The translations under genes and the position numbers were made by a program. From contig CAYOBW010000096.1 in NCBI GenBank assembly GCA_964402115.1, positions 1-24,230 of the forward strand: DNA of 24,230 bases. Reading direction: 5' to 3'. This document shows, piece by piece, positions 1-6,598 of the stretch. How positions within the stretch are numbered: the stretch's first letter is position 1; each line of letters begins with the position of its first letter. The DNA is from CAYOBW01 sp964402115. Lineage in GTDB: Bacteria; Verrucomicrobiota; Kiritimatiellia; UBA8416; CAYOBW01. The notes below the pieces were generated by a model. The model saw only the letters and a list, made by a program, of their open reading frames with translations, ran no database searches and had not been told where the DNA came from.

Positions 1-1
1 G

Positions 2-322
2 TTCCTGGAAGCCCTTGACTACAAAGTCCTGGTGGCGGAGACCCCGGGGGAAGCCTTGAAGATGACAGCCCAGCATCCCGGTGACATCCATGTCTTGCTG
101 ACGGACGTGGTCATGCCGGGGATGGATGGGCGGCAACTTGCGCAACGCATCAGCGCGCTCAGGCCAGGCGTCAAGGTGCTGTTCATGTCCGGCTACACGG
201 CCGACGTGATTGCCCAGCGCGGCGTGCTGGACGAGGGTATGCAGTTCCTGTCGAAGCCGTTCACGCGTAACGACCTCGCGCGCAAGGTGCGCGAGATGTT
301 GGACGGGCCACGCCCCGGTTGA
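2..322 (+). CDS. Response-regulator receiver domain, C-terminal part (5' end outside window)
   Basis: The reading frame is open from the first bases and ends at TGA 320-322, so the gene begins outside the window. About 106 residues are visible. They hold the phospho-acceptor segment VLLTDVVMPGMDG, where the Asp is the expected phosphorylation site, then LFMSGYT with the conserved switch Ser/Thr region, and the conserved Lys in FLSKPF. This is the CheY-like fold. The protein stops soon after the last helix (KVREMLDG), so the receiver is C-terminal. That layout is common in hybrid sensor histidine kinases but also fits a stand-alone receiver. The SGYT and SKPF wording is typical of receivers at the end of PAS-hybrid kinases. 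Target and signal cannot be read here. Downstream DNA is repeat-rich with no partner gene. Confidence 0.88.
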   Translation, partial: FLEALDYKVLVAETPGEALKMTAQHPGDIHVLLTDVVMPGMDGRQLAQRISALRPGVKVLFMSGYTADVIAQRGVLDEGMQFLSKPFTRNDLARKVREMLDGPRPG

Positions 323-408
323 TAACTGGCGTCCTGGCAAGAGAACCAGCTTTCTCGACGCCGTTGACAGTTGGTAGTGACTGGCCGCTCCGCCGGTTGC
401 GCCCCCTT

Positions 409-437
409 GCCTCGCCGTAGCCGTCTGCGGCGAAGGC
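409..437. repeat. GC-rich imperfect hairpin, REP-like
   Basis: Arms GCCTCGCCGTAG (409-420) and CTGCGGCGAAGGC (425-437) pair around a CCGT loop with one bulge and one G-T type mismatch. There is no T-tract after it, so it is not a typical intrinsic terminator for the receiver gene. It resembles the dispersed REP-type palindromes seen in many large bacterial genomes. Copy number elsewhere cannot be seen in this window. Confidence 0.55.
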
Positions 438-573
438 GGGTTCCACGCCAGAGCGCGCTTGCTTTCGAGAACGGTCCCGTCGACACGGTAGACGGCTGTC
501 CGTCTTCATTTCAGACCACCTTTCCGTTTGTCACCACAAAGCGCAGCTCTTTAATGGATACCGCGCAAGCCGT

Positions 574-592
574 TTCAAGCATGTTGCGCGAC
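574..592. repeat. 19-bp direct repeat, copy 1
   Basis: The sequence TTCAAGCATGTTGCGCGAC is repeated exactly at 862-880 in the same orientation, 288 bp away. The two copies bracket both inverted-repeat elements (616-689 and 720-852). It could mark the ends of a repeat family or be the product of a duplication. Confidence 0.75.
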
Positions 593-615
593 GCCTCAGT
601 GACGCAAGGGGGGCG

Positions 616-689
616 ATAACGGCGGGGACCGCCGTCTCCACGCCTCGTCGTCTGCCCACGCCATGGAGACGGCCGTCCCCGGCCGTTAT
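616..689. repeat. Long imperfect inverted repeat (MITE/REP-like)
   Basis: Arms 616-640 and 664-689 are reverse complements except for a C/G difference and a one-base insertion in the GGCCG block. Each arm starts or ends with ATAACGGC and carries GGAGACGGC. The loop is 23 bp (641-663). A transcript would form a very stable stem of about 25 bp. No coding sequence and no T-tract are associated with it. This is the form of a small non-autonomous palindromic element. Confidence 0.7.
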
Positions 690-719
690 GTGCCATGTAC
701 CTGAAACCGGGAGTTCGTC

Positions 720-852
720 CGCAGATTACGCAGATGCACACAGATCATCAACGACTTGTGACTGAACGAGTTGGTGCCACATGGAAAAACCCGAGCAAGA
801 CGTAAAATGTTATTCCTGAATACCTTATCTGCGTTCATCTGCGTCATCTGCG
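720..852. repeat. Inverted pair of CGCAGAT-rich arms around an AT-richer core
   Basis: The 26-bp arm at 720-745 (begins CGCAGATTACGCAGATG) matches the reverse complement of 827-852 at about 22 of 26 positions. Each arm is itself built from tandem CGCAGAT-like units. The 81-bp core between the arms is AT-richer than neighbouring DNA and has no gene. The structure suggests a short mobile palindromic element with terminal inverted repeats. Confidence 0.65.
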
Positions 853-861
853 ATTTCTAGG

Positions 862-880
862 TTCAAGCATGTTGCGCGAC
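862..880. repeat. 19-bp direct repeat, copy 2
   Basis: Exact second copy of the repeat at 574-592. It lies just after the right CGCAGAT-type arm (827-852), with 9 bp between them. Confidence 0.75.
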
Positions 881-1052
881 CCCGCTAGGACGGAGACAGG
901 CCGCCCATCGCGGTCGATGGACCACAAGAAGGCACGTATCGCGGTCCCTGCCCTTGAACTGCCCCGGTGACCCGAAAGCAGTTCGCCGCGGGCCTCGACG
1001 AATCGGCGCCGTCTGTTCCGCTTGGGCGTCGAGGCGCCCCGCAGAACAAGCG

Positions 1053-2852
1053 TCAGGTTCTGTCGCCGCTGCCGCCGTCCGACCGCGCCACGCGTCCCAG
1101 GGCGGCGATCGTGAATAGGCGCGGGTAGAGCCGCTCGGCATACCAGAGACTCGCGAAGTAGAGCCCGATGGGCGCGGCGGGAAACGCCTCGCCGCCCCCG
1201 GTCCGATCCACCAGCCAGGCCGCGCCGCGCCAGGCCGGCGCAGCCGCCCCCGCCGCCGCGAGAGCTTCCACGGCGACCGCGGTCTCTTCGATCGAGGGCG
1301 CGCACCCCGGCGCCCCCCCCCACCCGCCATCCGCCCCCTGCGCCTCCTCCAGCCACCGCACGCCCTCCTCCTGCAGGGCGTCGCGCGCGGGCAGCCGTCC
1401 CGGCGAAATGTCGGCCAGCGCCAGCACCACGCGGGCGGTGCCGTACACGGCGTTCACGCCCCCCGGCGCGGCCTGGTTGCCGAACCACAGCGGTTCCCAC
1501 GCCCCGTCGTCGCGGCGCGTCTGTTCCAGGTAGCGCATGCCGGCCGCCATGGCCGCGTCAGTCCGCGCCTGCGCGGCGGGCTCCAGGGCGTCGTACCAGG
1601 CATCCAGCGCGCGCAGGGCATGGGCCGTGATGTCGGGGCAGCTCCGGTCGAAGGGCAGCTTGCCCCACCCCTTGCAGAAGGTCGGCCAGCCGCCATCGCC
1701 ATTCTGCATGTCCAGCAGCCAGCGCGTACCCGCCACGACGGCGGCGCGCGTTTCGTCCGCCGGCCGCGCGAGACGGTGCAGCGCCAGCAGGGCGCCGGCC
1801 GTGTCGTCGGCATCGGGCACGGCGCCCGCGCGATCGGACCAGCCCCAGCCGCCCGGGGCGGCCTGCGTAAAGGGGTGCTGCACGCGGGACTGCTGGGCGA
1901 GCAGCCACGCCGCCACCGCCGCGCCGGCCGGATCGGCCGGATCCCGCACGCCGGCGCCGGCAAGCGCCTGCACACCCAGCGTCGTGACCCACGTGGCGAG
2001 GTTCGTGTCGATCGGCCAGCTGCCGTCGGCACGGACGGTGTCGAGGAGGAAGCGCACGCCCCGCGCCACGACCGGGTGCGCGCCGTAGCCCGCGCCCGCC
2101 AGCGCCATGACGACGAAACCCGTCAGCGGCGCGGCTTCCAGGAACCCGCCGTGCGGCGGCTGGAGGCGCTCGAGGCGGGCGAGCAGCGCGGGCGCCAGCA
2201 ACCCCGCGCAGGGCGTGCGCAGCCGGCCGCCGGCGGGATGCCGCCGCTGCCGCAGCAGTCCCATCGTAATCAGCGCCGGCAGCGCGTAGCTCACCACGCG
2301 CAACCCGAGCCAGCGGAACAGCCACCGGGGCAGCAGCGCGAGTTCGAACGGCAGGGGCGGCGTCAGCGGCCACGCGACGTCGTCCGGCCCCAGCCGCCCG
2401 GCCAGCGCGCAAAGGCAGAGGATCGGCGCGGCGAAGGTCCGGTCGCCGCCGTACAGCGCGGTCACGGCCTCCACGATCCGCCCGGGCGCCTCGGCGCCGC
2501 ACCGTTGCCGGACCCAGCGCAAGGCGCCAGCTTCGGCGGCGCGCCGTTCGGGCGTATCGGCGCCCGCGGCAAAGGCCGACCAAACGAGCAGCGTCGTGCT
2601 CAGGTTGCTCGGGCTGTCGGGCGTGTCGCCCCAGCCGCCGTCGGCGTTCGCGTGCGCGGCCAGCCAGTCGAGCGCGCGGGCCACGACCGGGCGCTGGGCC
2701 GCCGCGTCGGCGCGCTGGAGGGCGAAGGCCGCGACAGCGGTCGAGAGGGCGCTGCTGCTCAAGCCGCCGTCCCAGTGCCCGTCGGGCAGCCGCTCGGCCA
2801 ACAGGCCTTGCACGGCCTGCCGCAAGGTGGCGCTCAAGGCGGCTGGATCCAC
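1053..2852 (-). CDS. Squalene/hopene-cyclase-like class II terpene cyclase
   Basis: A 599-residue protein of the squalene-hopene cyclase / prenyltransferase-repeat fold. The protonating DxDD motif of class II cyclases is present as D347-A-D349-D350-T. QW-type repeats are visible at DGGWGD (~71), DGSWPID (~276), NGDGGWP (~384), RRDDGAWEPLWFGN (~447) and GADGGWGG (~507). The segment LPFELALLPRWLFRWLGL (~167) followed by VVSYALPALI (~186) and the C-terminal LYPRLFTIAALGR also fit the family. Such enzymes cyclise a polyene by protonating an alkene or epoxide, usually at the membrane. The length is between bacterial class II diterpene cyclases (about 500) and SHC (about 630-720). No squalene synthase lies nearby, so the substrate is unknown; a product of the polyprenyl synthase at 3796-5412 is the obvious candidate. 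Start is GTG at 2852, preceded by AAGGGG. It is the last gene of the operon. Confidence 0.88.
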   Translation of the reverse strand: MDPAALSATLRQAVQGLLAERLPDGHWDGGLSSSALSTAVAAFALQRADAAAQRPVVARALDWLAAHANADGGWGDTPDSPSNLSTTLLVWSAFAAGADTPERRAAEAGALRWVRQRCGAEAPGRIVEAVTALYGGDRTFAAPILCLCALAGRLGPDDVAWPLTPPLPFELALLPRWLFRWLGLRVVSYALPALITMGLLRQRRHPAGGRLRTPCAGLLAPALLARLERLQPPHGGFLEAAPLTGFVVMALAGAGYGAHPVVARGVRFLLDTVRADGSWPIDTNLATWVTTLGVQALAGAGVRDPADPAGAAVAAWLLAQQSRVQHPFTQAAPGGWGWSDRAGAVPDADDTAGALLALHRLARPADETRAAVVAGTRWLLDMQNGDGGWPTFCKGWGKLPFDRSCPDITAHALRALDAWYDALEPAAQARTDAAMAAGMRYLEQTRRDDGAWEPLWFGNQAAPGGVNAVYGTARVVLALADISPGRLPARDALQEEGVRWLEEAQGADGGWGGAPGCAPSIEETAVAVEALAAAGAAAPAWRGAAWLVDRTGGGEAFPAAPIGLYFASLWYAERLYPRLFTIAALGRVARSDGGSGDRT

Positions 2853-2859
2853 GGCAACG

Positions 2860-2865
2860 CCCCTT
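2860..2865 (-). promoter_or_regulatory. Ribosome binding site supporting the GTG start at 2852
   Basis: Reads AAGGGG on the minus strand, seven bases before the GTG. It is the only good Shine-Dalgarno-like element near the 5' end of the cyclase gene and supports the non-ATG start. Confidence 0.55.
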
Positions 2866-2879
2866 TCAAAACCGACGGG

Positions 2880-3791
2880 TCAGGCCCCCGGCGCCAGGCA
2901 GCCCAGCGCCAGCAGGCCGTAGTAGGTGTACTCGCAGTCGGCCAGGGGATCGAGCTGGTGCCCGCGGAAGCCGCCGCTGGCCTCGTCCCAGACCGCCGTG
3001 ATGAACTCGAAGCAGCCCAGACTGTCCACCTCGCCCAGGTCTTGCAGCCGCCGCAGGGCGTAGAGCGCCGTGGCGGTGGACAGCGTGTCGGGGCACGGCG
3101 CCAGTTCGGAGGCGCAAAAACCGCCCTCGGGGTGGGAACGCGCCAGCAGCCAGTCGCGTGCGGCAGAGCCGGCGGTGTCTTCCAGGTGCGACAGGACGAC
3201 GACGGCGGCCGCCGTCGTCGTGGTGGTAGGCTCGGGGTGCCCGCCGCCCGACACGAAGGCGCCGTCGGCGCGCTGCAGCGCGCGCACGGCCCGGCGCACG
3301 TCCGCACCGGGGAACGGCAGCCGCAGGTCGCCGGCGGTCAGCAGCGCCAGGAAGCAGGCGTAGACCGAGGATTCGGCCTGGCCGGGCCGCAGGCCATAGC
3401 CGCCGTCCGCCGCCCGGAAGACCTCGAGCTGCGCGGCCAGCCGCTCGACCGCGGACGGGGCCACGGGCGTGTCGTCCAGGCGCACGAGGCAGCGCGCCAG
3501 GCAGGCGAGGTGCGGCAGGTCCAGCGTGCCCGCGTCCGCCGGCACGAGCCCGGCGAGCCAAGCCGGGTGCGGAGCACAGTCGTCGAGGATGATCTGGCTC
3601 TCCACGCCGAACGCGGTGTAGTAGAGGTCGCGCTGCCCGTGCCGCCCGACGTACCCGCCGTCCGGATGGCGGCGGCCGTGGAGGAAGCGGCGCAGCTGTC
3701 CGACCCCTTCGCCGTCCAGCACGTCGAGCGCGAGCATGGCCGTGGTCAGCATGGCATGGCTGGCCGGATGCGCTGGAATCTCTGCGTTCAT
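2880..3791 (-). CDS. Protein-prenyltransferase beta-subunit-like alpha/alpha barrel with degraded zinc site
   Basis: A 303-residue single-barrel protein with repeated GG(Y/F) helical-hairpin motifs: HPDGGYVG (~42), ADGGYGL (~128), RADGAFVSGGG (~175), HPEGGFCA (~220) and ASGGFRG (~271). It resembles the beta subunit of Rab geranylgeranyl transferase. By alignment from memory, the zinc ligands Asp-x-Cys and His of that family map to D235-T-L237 and to Y288 in DCEYTYYGLLALG. Two of the three ligands are therefore missing, which argues against normal protein prenyltransferase chemistry. It may be an isoprenoid-binding or cyclase partner of the neighbouring DxDD enzyme. A poly-Thr/Ala/Val stretch sits at ~189-199. 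The start ATG lies 4 bp after the previous stop and its AGGAG overlaps the end of that gene, which suggests coupled translation. Confidence 0.8.
   Translation of the reverse strand: MNAEIPAHPASHAMLTTAMLALDVLDGEGVGQLRRFLHGRRHPDGGYVGRHGQRDLYYTAFGVESQIILDDCAPHPAWLAGLVPADAGTLDLPHLACLARCLVRLDDTPVAPSAVERLAAQLEVFRAADGGYGLRPGQAESSVYACFLALLTAGDLRLPFPGADVRRAVRALQRADGAFVSGGGHPEPTTTTTAAAVVVLSHLEDTAGSAARDWLLARSHPEGGFCASELAPCPDTLSTATALYALRRLQDLGEVDSLGCFEFITAVWDEASGGFRGHQLDPLADCEYTYYGLLALGCLAPGA
3196..3221. repeat. Perfect 26-bp palindrome inside a coding region
   Basis: Centred on GGCC between 3208 and 3209, all 13 positions on each side are complementary. It encodes the Thr-Ala-Val run of the prenyltransferase-like protein, where runs of ACG, GCC and GTC codons mirror each other. 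It may be a by-product of codon choice rather than a site. Confidence 0.7.
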
Positions 3792-3795
3792 GGGG

Positions 3796-5412
3796 CTACT
3801 CCTGACGACCGCCGTCCAGAATCCGGCTGACGGTCCGCTGCAGCAGCGACTTCAGCGCCGCGTGCTGCAGCTGGCTGAGGCAGCGCACCGCCTGGCGCTT
3901 GTAGTGTTCGAGCAGCTGCCGGGTCTTCTCGGCAATCCACTCCTGCGCGACCCACTCGCGCAGGCGCGCGTGGCGCGCGTCGGGCGCTGTGGCGTGGCCC
4001 CACAGGCTCGCCAGCTCAGCGGCGTCAGCCTGCTCGCAGGCCAGCGCCAGCGGCAGCGTCGGGCGCGTGACCACGGCCTCGCCGGTCGCATCCAGGTCCT
4101 GCAGGTCGTCCAGGTCGTCGCGAATCTGGTAACCCACGCCCAGCGCTTCGCTGAACACGCGCAGGATCTCGCACATCGCGGGGTCCGCCCCGCCGGCGAT
4201 GGCGCCCAGCCGCAGCGCCACGTCGAAGGCCGGGGCGGTCTTCTGGCGAAAGATCTCGAGCACTTCCCCGACAGTCGCCATGCCGGGCTGACGCACCCAC
4301 ACCAGCTCCGCCCCCTGCCCCAGGCTCAGCAGGCGGTGACCCTCCGCGGCGACGGTGAACAGCCGCCCGACGGCCTCCGCGGGCAACCCGCAGGCGGCGA
4401 TGAGGCGGTACCCCTCGCCGAGCAGGAAGTCGCCCACGTTGATCGCCACCGGAACGCCGTGCGCGCGGTGCAGCGTCGCCTCGCCGTAGCGCTCGTTGTC
4501 GCTGTCCTCGATGTCGTCGTGAACCAGCGAGGCCTTGTGAAAGCACTCCACGGCGAGCCCGAGCTGCGCCACACCGGCAGGCAGGGCGCCAACGCGCCCC
4601 AGCAGCGCCTGGTACGCGCAGGCCGTGAGCAACGGCCGCCAGCGCTTGCCGCCCTTCAGCAGCCAACCGCGCGCGATACGCTCCGTGGCCGAGGCCGCCG
4701 GCCCCATCAGCGCGTCGAGCGCGGAGGGCGTAAACCACTCCCGCACCGTTTCGCGCAGGGCGTCGGGATCCTGCCAGCCGCACCAGTCGGCCGCGACCCG
4801 CAGCGCGATGGCTTCGCGGATCCACTCCTCGTCCACGGTGGTGCCCGTGCAGCCGTCGCGCACGAGCGGGATGGCGATGCCCGGCACGGCGCCGGACGCC
4901 ATGTGCGGGAAAGAGCGCTCGAGGGCGCTGAGACAGCTCACCCCGATGACGGCGTCGATCTTGCCGCCCTCGAGCAGCTTCGCCACGACGGTGGCGCCCT
5001 CCGCCACGAGCACGACGTAGCCCAGCCGCTCGGCCTCGGCCTGCAGGCCGCCGATCGGACAGGCGCCACACTCCATGCACAGCACGCCCAGCTCGTCCAT
5101 CTCGGCGCGACAGACCGCCCGATTGCGCAGGCACTGGGGCAGCAGCAGCATGCGACGCTCGAAGGGAATCGCCGCCACGGTATCCCGCCAGACGGCGTTG
5201 CTGACCAGGACCATCATGAAGTCGGCCAGCTCAGCGGGCAGCCCCTCGCGCGCCATGAGCGTGGCCGCGTGCTGGCGGAGTTCGTCCATGCCCAGCGGCG
5301 GCACCAACCGGCAGGCCTGCACGTAAAGGCGCGCCGCCTCGCGCAGCCGCTGCCTTTCGGCGGCAGCCACGGGCAGATTCGCCGTCACGCCATTCTGTGT
5401 CGTATCAGCCAT
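3796..5412 (-). CDS. DUF116 domain fused to a polyprenyl (isoprenyl diphosphate) synthase
   Basis: A 538-residue fusion. Residues ~85-205 are a DUF116 domain: LPQCLRN with C94, C101, then C112-x2-C115-x2-C118, and later GVSCLSALE (C160) and RDGC (C188); the Cys pattern suggests a metal or Fe-S site. Residues ~235-538 are a trans-isoprenyl diphosphate synthase: GGKRWRP (254-260), first Asp-rich motif D299-D-I-E-D303, GEATLHRAHG, KTAPAFDVALRLGAI, and second Asp-rich motif DDLDD (432-436). This enzyme condenses isopentenyl diphosphate onto an allylic diphosphate. Small residues (A, S) before the first motif suggest a product longer than C15, but length cannot be fixed. The frame is open further upstream, but ATG 5412 overlaps the preceding gene by 8 bp and begins the homologous region, so it was chosen. 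Confidence 0.88.
   Translation of the reverse strand: MADTTQNGVTANLPVAAAERQRLREAARLYVQACRLVPPLGMDELRQHAATLMAREGLPAELADFMMVLVSNAVWRDTVAAIPFERRMLLLPQCLRNRAVCRAEMDELGVLCMECGACPIGGLQAEAERLGYVVLVAEGATVVAKLLEGGKIDAVIGVSCLSALERSFPHMASGAVPGIAIPLVRDGCTGTTVDEEWIREAIALRVAADWCGWQDPDALRETVREWFTPSALDALMGPAASATERIARGWLLKGGKRWRPLLTACAYQALLGRVGALPAGVAQLGLAVECFHKASLVHDDIEDSDNERYGEATLHRAHGVPVAINVGDFLLGEGYRLIAACGLPAEAVGRLFTVAAEGHRLLSLGQGAELVWVRQPGMATVGEVLEIFRQKTAPAFDVALRLGAIAGGADPAMCEILRVFSEALGVGYQIRDDLDDLQDLDATGEAVVTRPTLPLALACEQADAAELASLWGHATAPDARHARLREWVAQEWIAEKTRQLLEHYKRQAVRCLSQLQHAALKSLLQRTVSRILDGGRQE
3799..3803 (-). promoter_or_regulatory. Shine-Dalgarno AGGAG inside the end of the upstream gene
   Basis: AGGAG is formed by the last codons and stop of the DUF116-polyprenyl synthase gene, seven bases before ATG 3791. 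It fixes that start and indicates translational coupling. Confidence 0.65.
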
Positions 5413-6598
5413 AAGCGCCAAACCCGAAGAACCAATACCTCTTTGCGACCCGATACATCCAGTGCGATTCCGGAATTTCTGCGCCCGGCTGATGGTGGCT
5501 GGCGCAGGGCGGCAGGGCGGCCAGCTCCGCGGCGACCCGCCCGCGCCCGCTGCTGTCGCGCGCGCCATCCGCGGCGGCCTGCGCCACGATGGCCTCGGGC
5601 TGCTCCATGATCACGCAGCCGCGCGTGGTCGCGCACGCCATCCGGCGGAAGCCGGCCAGGTAAGCCGACCCGCCCACCAGCTCGGCGAGCGGCCGCGCGT
5701 CGTTCACGTTCTCGGCGGCGAACTGCAGCGGGGGACACGGCTCGATGGCGCCATTCGGCGCGATGTGGTGCGCAATGCCCGTGGCGGCCGGGCACAGCGC
5801 CCGCCCGTCGTGATCCCAGTAGGCGTCCACAATCACCAGCGGGAAGCGGTGGCGCGCCTCGACGATGAACCGCCGCAGGACCTGCACCTGCTCCGCGCGC
5901 AGCGCGAGCTCGGGGTGGGGCCGCGGCCCGACGGGACGGTAGATGTAGTACCAGGCGTAGTGCACGCGCAGCCGCACGAGCTCCCGCAGAAAGGCGTCCG
6001 AGACCAGGTCGTCCATGTTCGACTGGCAGACGCTCGTCGCGACGCCGGTCACGAGCCGGTGCCGGGCGGCGCAGGCGATGCCGGCCAGCGTCCGGGCATG
6101 CACGTCGGCCCCGCCCCGGCGCTCGTCACTGACCACCTCCGAGCCTTCGACGCTGATCAGCGGGCTGACGTTGCCCAGGCGGCGGAACTCAGCCGCCATC
6201 GCGTCGTCGAGCAGCAGGCCGTTCGTAAAGACGACGAAGTAACAGTCGGGGTGGCGCTCCAGCAGCGCGACAAGACCGGGGTACTGCAACGGCTCGCCGC
6301 CGAGGATGCCGAAGAAGAAGCACCCGTAAGCCTTGGCCTCGCGGATGACACGGTCCGCGACCTCCGGGTCGAGCACCTGCGGGGCCCCCTCGACACCGAC
6401 CCAACACCCCTGGCAGGAGAGGTTGCAGGCGCTCGTGAGGGAGAGGAACAGGAAGGCGGGAAAGTGCTCGCCGCGCTTAAGCCGCCGCTGGAAACGCTGC
6501 ACCGACCGCATGCCCTTCCAGCCGAAGTTCCACGAGAACTTCCACAGGAGCCGGGGAGCCGGCTCGGTCAGAAAGCGGCGGGTAAGCGCTCCCATCAT
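5405..6598 (-). CDS. Radical SAM protein with C-terminal Cys-rich (SPASM-like) region
   Basis: A 397-residue radical SAM enzyme. The [4Fe-4S] cluster motif is C58-NLS-C62-QG-C65, followed by GGEP (100-103), which helps bind S-adenosylmethionine, and FVVFTNG. Later cysteines include C269, C288 (IEPCPPLQF), C322, C328 and C365, which could hold an auxiliary cluster. The N-terminus (LLWKFSWNFGWKGMRSVQRF) is basic and aromatic and may touch the membrane. The reaction cannot be told from sequence; SPASM-like enzymes modify peptides, and the hopanoid enzyme HpnH is also a radical SAM protein. ATG 6598 overlaps the ferredoxin stop as ATGA, and the 3' end overlaps the next start by 8 bp, so all three genes should be made together. 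The ferredoxin upstream is a plausible electron donor. Confidence 0.85.
   Translation of the reverse strand: MMGALTRRFLTEPAPRLLWKFSWNFGWKGMRSVQRFQRRLKRGEHFPAFLFLSLTSACNLSCQGCWVGVEGAPQVLDPEVADRVIREAKAYGCFFFGILGGEPLQYPGLVALLERHPDCYFVVFTNGLLLDDAMAAEFRRLGNVSPLISVEGSEVVSDERRGGADVHARTLAGIACAARHRLVTGVATSVCQSNMDDLVSDAFLRELVRLRVHYAWYYIYRPVGPRPHPELALRAEQVQVLRRFIVEARHRFPLVIVDAYWDHDGRALCPAATGIAHHIAPNGAIEPCPPLQFAAENVNDARPLAELVGGSAYLAGFRRMACATTRGCVIMEQPEAIVAQAAADGARDSSGRGRVAAELAALPPCASHHQPGAEIPESHWMYRVAKRYWFFGFGAYG

Larger units (their letters stand above)
323..1052. other. Repeat-rich intergenic region without a credible gene
   Basis: Some 730 bp separate the receiver gene from the convergent cyclase-like gene. 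Short open frames exist on both strands, but none resembles a known protein and they overlap each other, so none is called. The region holds a GC-rich hairpin (409-437), a long imperfect inverted repeat (616-689), an inverted pair of CGCAGAT-rich arms (720-852) and a 19-bp direct repeat (574-592 and 862-880). The part between the last arms is AT-richer than the surroundings. Segment 881-1052 has no recognised repeat and may be a decayed mobile or coding remnant; I could not identify it. Confidence 0.7.

Noticed and set aside
1053..2852. Calling the cyclase a bona fide squalene-hopene cyclase (shc/hpnF)
   Set aside because: The DxDD motif and QW repeats fit the family, but no squalene synthase or hpn gene is nearby and the length is short for SHC, so the substrate is not supported.
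2880..3791. Functional protein geranylgeranyl transferase
   Set aside because: Two of three expected zinc ligands are replaced and no alpha-subunit gene is present.
1620..5610. Long plus-strand open frames opposite the isoprenoid genes
   Set aside because: The minus-strand proteins carry clear family motifs; the plus-strand products do not.
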